A DNA stretch of 35,553 bases from Nemertoderma westbladi (lineage: Eukaryota; Xenacoelomorpha; Nemertodermatida; Nemertodermatidae). Position 1 is the stretch's first letter. Each line of letters begins with the position of its first letter. Under the pieces are notes generated by a model. It was not told the origin of the DNA, searched no databases, and worked only from the letters and a program-made list of their open reading frames with translations. This document shows, one piece after another, positions 1-8,230 of the stretch. The stretch lies in contig JAUCBJ010006286.1 of NCBI GenBank assembly GCA_032718475.1, positions 1 to 35,553 on the forward strand, given 5' to 3'. A program made the position numbers and the translations under genes.

Positions 1-605
1 GGGGCGATCCCCCCCCCCCCCACCCCCACTCCACTGTATTTTCGACATCGTCCAACGAATTCCTACGAAATTTGGACTGTAGGTGAACAAATTATCGATG
101 AACGCTTCCTAACCTTAAAAAAATAAAATTTGATATGTTGTCCCAGGACCAAATGTAAAGTTTTTATTATTTTAAAAACTAATAGTGTGGCAGTAATGTC
201 TAGCTCTAGTAGATTTTTCAAGACGCAGAATCGACTCCGATTATATTCCATCCCCAAAATTAACCGGTATGCTATTTTTCTGGTATCTAAGAACTTCAAA
301 TTTTGGAAAATATGAGATCCGTCAAATACCACCATGTTTTGATTTCAGTGCATTTTTATGGGTTTTCTGGGTCGCTGATTCGAATGAAATTACTCTAAAA
401 ACATGTCTACTTTAGTGGCAGCACAAGGCGCCTGCTATAACAAATATAAGTACAATTATTACATGTATTATTATTTTACTGACTACTTTCAATCGATACA
501 GCTTACCGGAAAACATATAAAATATATTGAAAGATAAAAAAGGTACAAAACAAACAAAAATACAAACTCTGGTGTTTTTCCAAATCTCATAAATTTCAAA
601 ATTTC
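1..605 (+). mobile_element. Truncated piggyBac-like non-autonomous element, copy A
   Basis: This stretch aligns by eye, in the same order, with the left part of the complete element at 9718-11310. Both share the C/G-rich start, a run of about 20 bases ending in AATAGTGTGGCAG, the segment on sharp bends such as TTTTTCAAGACGC, and GGGTTTTCTGGG near 360. From about 480 to 605 it contains material matching the inverted right arm of the other copy, including CTTTCAATCGAT. Its terminal inverted repeat would lie just left of the window. No open frame inside it looks like a transposase. It ends where the LINE 3' tail begins, so either the LINE inserted into it or it is 3'-truncated. Confidence 0.65.
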
Positions 606-632
606 AAGAAATTCACAGAAATAAGCGCTATA

Positions 633-647
633 AAACACTTATTATTA
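633..647 (-). repeat. AAT-type microsatellite tail of the LINE
   Basis: TTATTATTATTATT on the plus strand reads as AATAATAATAATAA on the LINE strand. It lies downstream of the ORF2 stop, where several CR1/L2-like LINEs carry a short 3' microsatellite. The sequence left of it switches to piggyBac-like copy A, which supports this as the LINE 3' end. Confidence 0.6.
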
Positions 648-1016
648 TTATTCGTGCATACGATCAAACGAATGTAGCACAGATACGGAAAGGAAATACA
701 GAAAAGAAAATACACATTGTCTTACGTACAGTAGTAGTAAATATAATATAATGTACCAAAGGAAGAAGAACAAAAAAAAAATATATATATATACATAAAT
801 ATAGCACAATATAATAATTTAAGTTAAGGGAATTATGACGTTACAAACTAACTTTAATATATAGTCCTCTCCTCCTGGAGTATATATCCAGCTCCTCATT
901 TGTGAAGCCCGGTATACACAGGTTATAGCGACACTCAACTAATTATCTTGCAACCCTACAGTAGCTATATCTGATATACAGCCCGGTATACACAGGTTAT
1001 AGCGACACTCAACTAA
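648..1016 (-). other. LINE 3' UTR
   Basis: Non-coding tail between the ORF2 stop and the AAT repeat. On the LINE strand it is T-rich and includes a run of ten T followed by GTTCTTCTTCC, typical of these 3' UTRs. On the plus strand it holds a short (AT)n tract at about 780-793. Half of the 74-bp duplication near the ORF2 terminus lies here. Confidence 0.55.
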
Positions 1017-1050
1017 TTATCTTACAACCCTAGCTATATCTGAGCCGCTA
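906..1050 (-). repeat. 74-bp tandem duplication at the LINE ORF2 end
   Basis: The segment beginning AGCCCGGTATACACAGG at 906 recurs at 980, an offset of 74 bp, with only small differences (for example CTTGCAACC against CTTACAACC). It covers the last codons and stop of the LINE RT frame, so the terminator region exists twice. Confidence 0.8.
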
Positions 1051-1743
1051 GGATTACAAAACCATCGTAGACTCTTAAACATGTTCGTGTTAAGATCCTT
1101 CACGTTTACGTTGACCTTTGCTGCAATATTGTACAGGTTACTACCGGAAACAGTTCTACAATCGAATAGACATAGATTCGCAAGAAAGAATAACGATGGC
1201 TTATTCACACTGGACGATAACAGTCGTTTTGCACACCCTACAAATCTCGAACACAGCATGACAAAAGGATGCTGGAAGGGGTTCAGATGTTCAACGATGC
1301 ACCTGTGTGTATTATATCGGAGATTCCAGGTAGTTCTCAAGTTCTTTTTCCAAGCAGTTACAAGCCGCACACAAGCATCCGACCAGATGTCCCATAAACC
1401 GTTTCCATAGAAGCTAGTTGTATAAACTCTATGCAACTCTGACTGAGTAGCTGGGTGTGCAAAAAAGAATTCTTGGCGGAGACAATTCATCTTCCCGATA
1501 AAACTTCCCCGTTTAAGACAGAGATCTCTATCAAACTTGTTCGAGTAGTGGAACATATTACCGATATGTTTCATTTCCTTTACCCATGGAAGTTTGAAAC
1601 TCGGAGGGGACCATTTAGCAGCAAATGGAATACAGGTTGTTTTGCTCTTTGTAGGATCGATGTTGGTACTAAATTTCATTTTGTTATTTCTGGCAAAATC
1701 AGAACAAAGGTTAACCATATACTGAAGACCCGTGATGGATGGA
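1017..1743 (-). pseudogene. LINE ORF2, C-terminal fragment after the RT palm
   Basis: About 233 residues are open here, reading away from the LTR element. The fragment begins right after the RT catalytic core of the LINE and continues the same reading frame that breaks off at 8236 on the far side of the LTR element. It contains the thumb-like segment LPWVKEMKHIGNMF and a C-terminal domain with W, R and N-P landmarks (LNPFQHPF, SSSVNKPSLFFLANL) typical of CR1/L2-type ORF2 ends. In life it would be the downstream part of the endonuclease/RT that performs target-primed reverse transcription. It has no start of its own; it is a 3' piece separated from its gene by the insertion at 1744-8230. Confidence 0.85.
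1739..1743. repeat. Target-site duplication (left) of the LTR element
   Basis: ATGGA directly precedes the first LTR and recurs directly after the second LTR at 8231-8235. Five bases is the usual size for BEL/Pao and Gypsy integration. Confidence 0.9.
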
Positions 1744-2294
1744 TGTGACGGGATCCGGAGATCCCGATTTATCCCGGTTCTTTAATTACGTGTCCCCGCC
1801 GTGTGAGTGAAAAGCGTTTATCGTCAGATTAAGAGTTCTAATATTGTTGACGGTGTAGCAGTATAAATATAATAGGATAAGCACAAACACAGTTATATAG
1901 GTGAATGATGGCGGCAGTGGACGGTATTAGAAGTCACCGCTCTGCCCTAACTGAACCGACTGACTGAATGAGATAACTGAACTGAATGACATGGTAGCTG
2001 GAAATATATTGCACGGGTTGGCCATAGCACGCTACCCAGCCGATGCCTTCCCCCCATTGGCTAATAACTCATTTGTCACCTTTCTACCTCCCTAGGAGTG
2101 TTTCCCTTTTACCTCTGCTATTCCCTCTCTCTCAGGGGTGTAACCCCTGACCCCTATTGTGTGTGTGTTCTCTGGGGTTTCTCCTTCCCACTTTGTTGGG
2201 GTGACACGAGGTTGATTGATAGTCGACCTCGTGTTCCCCAATATTGCTTAAACCTCACTTTATGGGGTGGTTAGCGGAATTGAATAAGCTAACA
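1744..2294 (-). repeat. 3' LTR (551 bp)
   Basis: Begins TGTGACGG and ends GCTAACA on the plus strand. It differs from the other LTR by about nine substitutions and has 16 bp that the other lacks, around 1896-1915. On the element's strand it shows a CCAAT motif (plus-strand ATTGG near 2056) and, further on, CCTATATAACTG (near 1893-1905), a plausible TATA box. Self-complementary pieces include CGGGAT/ATCCCG near 1749 and CACGAGGT/ACCTCGTG near 2205-2235. Assigned as 3' because the polypurine tract lies next to it. Confidence 0.93.
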
Positions 2295-2302
2295 CTCCCC
2301 CC
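2295..2302 (-). promoter_or_regulatory. Polypurine tract of the LTR element
   Basis: GGGGGGAG on the element's strand directly abuts the LTR start TGTTAGC. Such a tract primes plus-strand DNA synthesis in LTR elements, so it also sets the orientation of the whole element. Confidence 0.7.
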
Positions 2303-2329
2303 ATGCTATCTTCCCGGAGAAGATAGCAT
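2303..2329. other. Perfect 11-bp hairpin next to the polypurine tract
   Basis: ATGCTATCTTC (2303-2313) and GAAGATAGCAT (2319-2329) are perfect reverse complements around a 5-base loop. The hairpin starts one base after the polypurine tract. A second small palindrome, CCCGAT/ATCGGG, follows at 2361-2377. Function is unknown; a packaging, priming or RNA-end role is only a guess. Confidence 0.75.
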
Positions 2330-2972
2330 CCACCTCTAGTGCGCTACAATTCCGCTGGATCCCGATCTAGTATCGGGTGTGGGGTGGAACTATTTTTCTC
2401 GGAGCCGGTTTTCCAGGCCGCTCCCGATGGGTATGATATCGCTACCCTGTTTACCTGGCGTCCCGTGTCGGGCCGATCGCGCGCTCCTCTCACACGACTT
2501 TTGTTTCCCCAACACTTTCACCACTGACTCTCTACTCTCATCCTAACTCTTACACGCCCTCGGACCTCCTCGTCCCTCACTCTGCCTCTTACTTCTCCCC
2601 CCCCCCCCCCACACTTGAATTGCGCCCACACTCTCTTCACACTCCGCACTATTACTCCATTGCTCGACCCCTCTTCGGCTAACTTACTCATCTCTGACGA
2701 GTCTCACCCCCCTTTCCTGTGCCGTCGCACTCAGGAAGTGTGAAGTCGTCTAGTGTCTCGTTTGTCATAGTCAGTCGTCCCCCGGTCCAGTAGCTAATTG
2801 GAAAAAGGTTGAATGACTATAGTACTTACTTCGATTATATTTTACTAAGCTAATAATGATTACTACGTACGTACCTACTAATTGCACTTTTCAATTATTT
2901 AAATTACTTGAATTTGTACTTAGGAGTTCGCACGTCTCGCGTGGTGCCTTCCAGGCATGTTACACCGAAGTC
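2330..2972 (-). other. 3' non-coding region of the LTR element
   Basis: Between the last coding frame and the LTR. Pyrimidine-rich on the plus strand, with a C tract near 2597-2610. No convincing coding frame on either strand; the short open frame at 2339-2527 has no recognisable motif. Confidence 0.6.
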
Positions 2973-4298
2973 TTAGTTCGTTCCACCTGCCTTTGGGAAC
3001 CGCCTCAAGTCTTTCCCTCTGTCGTCCTCCTCCCTTGGTCGTTTCTTGGTCACTGCCGCTCCTCTGGTCTTGTCTGCTTTCTGGCTTCGGACTCTCGCCG
3101 CCACCTCCTTACTGATCCCAGTCGTCGACTCCTTGGGTGCCGGTGTTATTAGCTCCCGGTATCGCTTCGCGGGTGGCCCCTCCGAGTGGCCCTGTTGTCT
3201 CCCCCTGGTGGCGTCCCATAGGATCATCTTCATTGCCCGCGGCACATGCTCCGCCAAGAAATCCCTGAACTCTCCTCTGTTCTGTGGCGTCCACCTATCC
3301 AAATACCTCTGCGTATTTATCACTCCGGCATACGACGCCGCTGTCGCCACTTCCTGGTAGGTAAACGGAAGCCTCCGTTTGATAATCTCCATGTGAGCCT
3401 CCTGATTGATGTTAAAGAAGCCCCACCGGAACTCCTGGGCCTTCATGCGTTGCCGAGTCATCGCCCCGACGTCGGCCCACTCCTCGAAGACCCTAAACTT
3501 CTCTTCGTCGTCCATCCAGTCGCACTGGCGTCCGTAGTGCCCCCGAAAGTTACACTTCGAACATCGGTTATGTAACCGTGGACACGCCCCCATCCTGTGG
3601 CTCGACTCGCGGCAGTAGAGACAACTAGTCCCTTTCTGGAACCGGTACAAGCAGCTCCTTTCCTGATGGGTCTGTCTCCCACAGTAGTCACAGTCGAGCA
3701 CCAATGTCTCCCGCCCCACGTCGTCTTTCGTCCCAAGCAATCTCCGCGGTCTGTGGAGTCGCTGGTAAGCGAACTTCCGGACGTTAGCGTCCCTGTCTAC
3801 ATCGATCTCCTCGCCCCTCCCGGGCATCGTCTCCCCGAATACTACCCGTGGTGCCGTCCCCGGTTGCTCGCCCAACCTGATAGTGCTCCCCGCGAAATCC
3901 ATCGCCGGCTTCTCATGCACCCAGGCCCGCTTGCCGGGTCTATCCCAGAAGGCCCTCGCCCCACTGGCCGTCACCACCCTCCCGCCAACCCAGTCCGTGT
4001 CCGAGTGGCCGATCCTCCCGATGGGCGGCATCTCCCCGAACTTGTCGTCGTCCTCGTCTTCCTCTGGCAGTGGCTCCAACCCCGGTATCCCGGTGGATCC
4101 ACTATGCCCCTTCCCGCCTTGGCTCTCGCCCGTAGCTTTCCATCCTTCCAGCTCCCCTAGCCTCCTTAGCGGCTGGTCGCCCTCGGCGCCCGCTGGTATG
4201 GGCGTCGTCTGCAATCCCGACGTTGACTGTTTCGGTGATCTCACCGTCCATCCTAGTTCTCGCCCTAGAGACTCCCCGAACTCCCTGATGAGGTCCAA
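2973..4298 (-). CDS. Zinc-knuckle (triple CCHC) protein of the LTR element
   Basis: A 441-residue open frame, the longest in the element. Three CX2CX4HX4C zinc knuckles are complete at about residues 203-216 (CDYCGRQTHQERSC), 226-239 (CLYCRESSHRMGAC) and 246-259 (CSKCNFRGHYGRQC). Before them is a low-complexity, acidic region (residues 75-90, rich in E and D). After them comes a 100-residue mixed helical segment, then a basic K/R-rich tail, typical of nucleic-acid binding. Triple knuckles suggest RNA or single-stranded DNA binding, as in gag nucleocapsids. But it lies downstream of pol, in the env position, where a standard gag would not be. The frame overlaps the coiled-coil frame upstream (4265-4298), so the first methionine is probably not the true start and the two pieces were likely one protein. 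Confidence 0.8.
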   Translation of the reverse strand: MDLIREFGESLGRELGWTVRSPKQSTSGLQTTPIPAGAEGDQPLRRLGELEGWKATGESQGGKGHSGSTGIPGLEPLPEEDEDDDKFGEMPPIGRIGHSDTDWVGGRVVTASGARAFWDRPGKRAWVHEKPAMDFAGSTIRLGEQPGTAPRVVFGETMPGRGEEIDVDRDANVRKFAYQRLHRPRRLLGTKDDVGRETLVLDCDYCGRQTHQERSCLYRFQKGTSCLYCRESSHRMGACPRLHNRCSKCNFRGHYGRQCDWMDDEEKFRVFEEWADVGAMTRQRMKAQEFRWGFFNINQEAHMEIIKRRLPFTYQEVATAASYAGVINTQRYLDRWTPQNRGEFRDFLAEHVPRAMKMILWDATRGRQQGHSEGPPAKRYRELITPAPKESTTGISKEVAARVRSQKADKTRGAAVTKKRPREEDDRGKDLRRFPKAGGTN

Positions 4299-4501
4299 CG
4301 GAGTTCGTCTAAGCCCGCCTGTTCTTCGAAGCCGTAGCTCTGTGCCCTAGCTTCCTCCTCCCTTTCCTCTGCTTCTCTCCTCTCCTGTCTAGCGACTTCT
4401 TCCAGTCGCTTCGCCTCTCGTCTATCCGTCTCTAGCTGTTCAAATCTCTGATACGGCGTATCTATCTCCCCGTCTACCAGATGTCGGCTGTTGAAGTACA
4501 C
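4265..4501 (-). pseudogene. Coiled-coil segment upstream of the zinc-knuckle frame
   Basis: A short open frame with a strongly charged heptad-like helix (RRAEAKR-type stretch, for example RREAEEREEEARAQ), the hallmark of a coiled coil and therefore of oligomerisation. It overlaps the beginning of the zinc-knuckle frame by 34 bp in another frame, and the sequence around 4300-4310 looks like the frameshift point. Best read as the middle of a larger protein: exonuclease-like domain, then coiled coil, then zinc knuckles. Confidence 0.6.
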
Positions 4502-4527
4502 CGACCCGCCCTTCAGGCCCGGGTGGT

Positions 4528-4881
4528 CTACCAGACCCCGAAAGCCGTCTTAAAGGCTCTTCTGTAGCTTAGGGGTGATCCCGATAATAGGAATGCCGCT
4601 GGTTCCCTCTCGATAACCACGGTCATGAATAGGTTAAGCAAACCCATCATTATCCAGTCCTCCTGTAGGATATATCGCTTCTGATATACCTTTATCGCTC
4701 CTCTCCGGAATTGATACACCTCTTGTTTCCCTGGCCTCGCTCCCCACTTCAGCGAGTTCGCCAAGTCCGCTCCGTACTCCCCTCTGAACTTACCCCAGTC
4801 AATCGGTTTGTGACACACGAGCCCCATTAACTGGCCCATTGCCACCGCCCCGCAATGTCCTGTGTTCTCTACTAGTCCCAA
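4528..4881 (-). pseudogene. C-terminal half of exonuclease-like domain
   Basis: About 117 residues, with no ATG at its upstream edge. It continues the domain of the frame at 5561-4896 after a frameshift near 4900-4915. Visible landmarks are LANSLKWGARPGKQEVYQF and YILQEDWIMMGLLNL. The latter sits where DEDDy exonucleases have the Y-x3-D motif III helix, but here the spacing is Y-x4-D, with E at the expected D position. So the third catalytic motif is either variant or damaged. A downstream frameshift near 4525 separates it from the coiled-coil piece. Confidence 0.55.
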
Positions 4882-4895
4882 CCCGTCTGGTGCTG

Positions 4896-5561
4896 TTAGA
4901 GCATATAGACCGTCTGCATATCCAGAAGGTTGGGGGTGTCCGGACCAATGATTCTCTCCGCGTCATCGCGAATCACCGATCCCACTTTCGTCGTTGAGTT
5001 CACTCTCACTAGGGTTTGCACCGCCTTCGGCAACCGGTTCAACTTCGGCCCCTCCTTCTTTCCATACGTTCCTAGATCGAATAGGAATATATCCCCATTT
5101 GGCGCGGCCAAATGTAGGAGTATGGTTCTGGCCGACCCCGCCGATCCTCTCCTCGAACCCTCCTCGTCTTCCACGGTTCCTTCGTCGTCTAGGATCATGT
5201 ATTCTCCCCTGCTGACAGACTCTACGAACCTCTTCCAATCTTTCCTCGGTGGCTCTCTCGCATACTTCGGAATCCCGAACTTCGCCTCATCTCCTTTCAC
5301 CACGTAGTGGAAATGCTCGAAGATCGCGTTGTCCAGCGACGGCATCCAGTAGGTCCCGACCATCCGCTGTTCGTGCACCTCCCTGAAATGGTCCTGTAGC
5401 GCTCGCGCTGCGTGACCTCTCTCTAACCGCTCGTAGTATCCCTTCGTCTTCTCTTCCGGGTGCCTCTTGGTGAAATCCACCAGTATCTCCTTTCCTCCTA
5501 GCTCCGTCTTTCTCTTTCGCACAAGTTTGCCTGCCATCTCGAACTCTGCCCGATCGCTCAC
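4896..5561 (-). CDS. DEDD 3'-5' exonuclease-like domain protein (N-terminal part)
   Basis: A frame of about 221 residues opening at a GTG; the first ATG is at residue 9 (5537), so a spliced or alternative start is likely. Residues 121-129 read YMILDDEGT, giving a D-x-E (D125, E127) as in exonuclease motif I. Residues 149-163, LHLAAPNGDIFLFDL, match the strand pair that follows motif I in the RNase D/EXD/WRN-type family. Residues 192-202, KVGSVIRDDAE, match motif II with its conserved aspartate (D200). The first 115 residues are basic and helical and not recognised. Known relatives trim RNA or DNA 3' ends; a role for this one in the retroelement cycle is inference. It lies about 1.2 kb downstream of the pol terminus. 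A host-derived gene captured by the element is the leading explanation. Confidence 0.6.
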   Translation of the reverse strand: MSDRAEFEMAGKLVRKRKTELGGKEILVDFTKRHPEEKTKGYYERLERGHAARALQDHFREVHEQRMVGTYWMPSLDNAIFEHFHYVVKGDEAKFGIPKYAREPPRKDWKRFVESVSRGEYMILDDEGTVEDEEGSRRGSAGSARTILLHLAAPNGDIFLFDLGTYGKKEGPKLNRLPKAVQTLVRVNSTTKVGSVIRDDAERIIGPDTPNLLDMQTVYML

Positions 5562-6019
5562 CCGTTGGGTGGTGCCTTGCCAAGGCGCAATAGGATGAGT
5601 GATAGGTTGAGATGGTTTATTTCAGTTCGATGGCCTATCTCCCTCTGGATTACTAAGTTAATTAGCCTAAATTTCACTACTTGATTTCTGTAGCTACCAA
5701 ATTGTACCTAAATTGCAATTTTGTCAGTTACTTTAATTATGTTCCAGAATTTTACTTGCCACTGTTACCATAATTTGTTAATTTTCTTAGCCCTATTCTA
5801 TTTTTAATATTCTAGTTTAATTCAATCCTACTATCGTGCTACTACTTACTATTGCCTATGGATTATTCTATCCCATAATCCACATTCTGGCCTACTCTGT
5901 GGGCTTGTGCAGTACAGCAGTATGCGTCGCGTGGCCTACACGATATATCCAGTTGTACTCATATGCCCCCTCTCGCTACTAACTACTAACTAATGTCTAT
6001 TATATATATCCTTCTACCT
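5562..6019 (-). other. Non-coding spacer upstream of the exonuclease-like ORF
   Basis: AT-rich, with stops in all frames. On the element's strand the end nearest the ORF is open but lacks an ATG, so a splice acceptor or upstream leader is possible. A subgenomic spliced mRNA, as used for env genes, would fit, but no splice site can be proved. Confidence 0.4.
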
Positions 6020-6645
6020 CTTACTCTTACTGACCGGTACTACGTACCCTCTCACTAACTTCTAACTAACTTCTACCAACCGGTACTACGTACCCTCTTA
6101 CTAACCTCTAACTCCACTAACTAACTAACTAACTGGTACTACATACCCTCGTACTAACTCTAACTCTCTCCAACTAACTAACTAACCGGTACTACATACC
6201 CTCTTACTAACTCTGACTTTCTCCAACTAACTAACTAACCGGTACTATGTACCCTCTTACTAACTCTAACTTTCTCCAACTAACTAACTAACCTGTACTA
6301 CGTACCCTCTTACTAACTCTAACTCTCTCCAACTAACTAACTAACCAGTACTACATACCCTCTTACTAACTCTAACTCTCTCCAACTAACTAACTAACCG
6401 GTACTACATACCCTCTTACTAACTCTAACTCTCTCCAACTAACTAACTAACCGGTACTATGTACCCTCTTACTAACTCTAACTTTCTCCAACTAACTAAC
6501 TAACCGGTACTACGTACCCTCTTACTAACTCTAACTCTCTCCAACTAACTAACTAACCGGTACTACGTACCCTCTACCTAGCTTCTACCTACTGACGGTA
6601 CTATGTACCCTCTTACTAACTAACTTCTGCCTACTACTGCATACC
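6020..6645. repeat. 53-bp minisatellite inside the LTR element
   Basis: Twelve copies of a unit marked by GGTACTACGTACC-like cores. The core starts at 6035, 6082, 6135, 6188, 6241, 6294, 6347, 6400, 6453, 6506 and 6559, with a last degenerate copy near 6597. Spacing is exactly 53 bp from 6082 to 6559. Each unit also contains three or more CTAA repeats. The core is a near-palindrome (GGTA, 5 bases, TACC). Confidence 0.95.
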
Positions 6646-6783
6646 TATTATGTACTATTCTAAGACTTTCTCTTTTATTTTTTTTATTTTTATTTTAATT
6701 GTGTGGGAAGGGCGTCTTGCCCTCAATCCCACCCCCCTCAGTCCAAAACTTGGACGACTAAACTCCACTAAAATTATTCTAAC
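6646..6783. other. Spacer between the minisatellite and the pol end
   Basis: T-rich on the plus strand near 6660-6700. Nothing recognisable apart from being the region just after the pol stop. Confidence 0.4.
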
Positions 6784-7370
6784 TCAAGGTGCTCCCTCTA
6801 GCAGACAGCATTTCCCTACAGCCCTCCTGTAGGTCTTCCTGTCTTTCGCACCTATCTTGCCACCTATTCGCACTTCTACCGATCGGACTCTTCCATCCTC
6901 ATCAGAGTAAGTGCCCACAACTCTCGCCAACCGCCATTGGTTGTTGATGATGGTATCGTCCGTGACGATCACCAGATCACCCTCCTTTAACTCTCTACTC
7001 GTATTCCTCCACTTACTTCTTTTATGTAGCGTGGGCAGATATTCCTCGACCCACCTCCTCCAGTACTCTGCTAGTTTATCGCCTTAGCGACTTTCCAACT
7101 CTGGCGGGAATGTATGTCATCTGGGTCTACACCCCGCATGTTGATTGTCGCTGGCCTTTCCATTAGAAAGTGACTGGGCGTCAGCACGTCTAATGACTCA
7201 GGGTCATCATTTTCTGGATATAGCGGTCTGCTATTAATGATACCCTCACACTTTGCTAGTACTGTCCTCAGCATGTCCTCCGTGACCATGTGGGTGTTCA
7301 TCAACTTCGTCATCAGACGCTTCGAACTACCCACTGTCTCTCTGGGTCCGGCGTCGTACCGGCGGCCCCA
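6784..7370 (-). pseudogene. BEL/Pao integrase C-terminus (end of pol)
   Basis: Two overlapping pieces carry the end of a BEL/Pao polyprotein. The upstream piece (to 7071) has TKLMNTHMVTEDMLRTVL, the segment IINSRPLYPENDDPESL and LTPSHFLMERP, conserved after the integrase core. A frameshift with an immediate TAG at about 7079-7081 follows. The next frame supplies EYWRRWVEEYLPTLHKRSKW and GDLVIVTDD, the small C-terminal domain found next to BEL/Pao integrases. The frame ends CCLLEGAP at 6784. The catalytic DDE core, RNase H, RT and protease that should precede it are missing. Integrase would insert the cDNA into the genome; this remnant cannot. Confidence 0.85.
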
Positions 7371-7638
7371 CCATCGCCGTTCCGGTGGGCTGTCCGTCGC
7401 CCTCGGCCTGTGGCTGGCCGGCGACATCGGCACGTCGACCATCGTCGTGTGTCGACTCGTCTCTCTCCTCTCCCGACTCGTCCTTTCGCTGTAGACGGCC
7501 CCCCTCGTCTTTGGTTGCCGGATCGCCCGCTATCGATGGGTCCGGCGTCGTGGGTCTGTACCGTCTCGTCGCGGCCTCGTGGATAGTTAGATCGCCGTCC
7601 GGGGTCAGCGGCGGTGTCGTCTCTCCTGTTCGACTCAT
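7327..7638 (-). pseudogene. Probable gag/gag-pol N-terminus, truncated
   Basis: A 103-residue frame whose ATG lies only 58 bp inside the LTR, where the first gene of an LTR element starts. It is hydrophilic and rich in D, E, R, P and T, without a recognised domain. Its 3' part overlaps, in another frame, the integrase remnant. The jump from gag start to integrase end within about 300 bp marks an internal deletion of several kilobases near 7350-7380. Assigned as gag by position only. Confidence 0.5.
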
Positions 7639-7695
7639 CTTTTGTCTTTAGGTCGGTGGCTGGCAGCGACAGTTTGGGCTGTTGGTTTCTAATAC

Positions 7696-8230
7696 TGTGA
7701 CGGGATCCGGAGATCCCGATTTATCCCGGTTCTTTAATTACGCGTCCCCGCCGTGTGAGTGAAAAGCGTTTATCATCAGATTAAGAGTTCTAATATTGTT
7801 GACGCTGTAGCAGTATAAATATAATAGGATAAGCACAAACACAGTTATTGCAGTGGACGGTATTAGAAGTCACCGCTCTGCCCTAACTGAACCGACTGAC
7901 TGAATGAGATAACTGAACTGAATGACATGGTAGCTGGTAATATATTGCACGGGTTGGCCATATCACGCTATCCAGCCGATGCCTTCCCCCCATTGGCTAA
8001 TAACTCATTTGTCACCTTTCTACCTCCCTTGGAGTGTTTCCCTTTTACCCCTGCTATTCCCTCTCTCTCAGGGGTTTAACCCCTGACCCCTATTGTGTGT
8101 GTGTTCTCTGGGGTTTCTCCTTCCCACTTTGTTGGGGTGACACGAGGTTGATTGATAGTCGACCTCGTGTTCCCCAATATTGCTTAAACCTCACTTTATG
8201 GGGTGGTTAGCGGAATTGAATAAGCTAACA
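7696..8230 (-). repeat. 5' LTR (535 bp)
   Basis: Same ends as the 1744-2294 LTR (TGTGACGG to GCTAACA). About nine substitutions separate the two, roughly 98 percent identity, so the insertion is fairly old but not ancient. This copy lacks 16 bp present in the other, right at the CCTATATAACTG motif, leaving CAATAACTG on the element's strand. Because this is the LTR that would drive transcription, the promoter may be damaged. No convincing tRNA primer-binding site was recognised next to 7695. Confidence 0.93.

Larger units (their letters stand above)
1744..8230 (-). mobile_element. BEL/Pao-type LTR retrotransposon, internally deleted, with extra ORF block
   Basis: Two direct LTRs starting TGTGACGG and ending GCTAACA flank a 5.4-kb interior and sit between ATGGA duplications. 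The coding strand is minus: a polypurine tract abuts the 1744-2294 LTR, and all recognisable protein segments read leftwards. The family call rests on the integrase C-terminal segment at 7370-6784 (LTPSHFL and EYLPTL motifs, followed by the GDLVIV region), characteristic of BEL/Pao. Protease, reverse transcriptase, RNase H and the integrase core are absent. The interior also carries a 53-bp minisatellite and an exonuclease-like/zinc-knuckle coding block downstream of pol. It is therefore a non-autonomous derivative that could only have moved with help in trans. Confidence 0.9.

Noticed and set aside
1081-1748. Plus-strand open frames opposite the LINE ORF2 end
   Set aside because: They mirror the real minus-strand RT C-terminal frame and have no family features.
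4283-4310. Hammerhead ribozyme core (CTGATGAG)
   Set aside because: The second conserved block (GAAA) and the supporting stems are absent, and the match lies in coding sequence of the LTR element.
3597-4350. Plus-strand open frames of 155-187 residues
   Set aside because: They are antisense to the zinc-knuckle frame, are Pro/Ser-rich as expected of reverse complements of such coding DNA, and show no motif.
7640-7695. tRNA primer-binding site of the LTR element
   Set aside because: The bases after the 5' LTR on the element's strand do not match the 3' end of a tRNA I recognise. Left unassigned.
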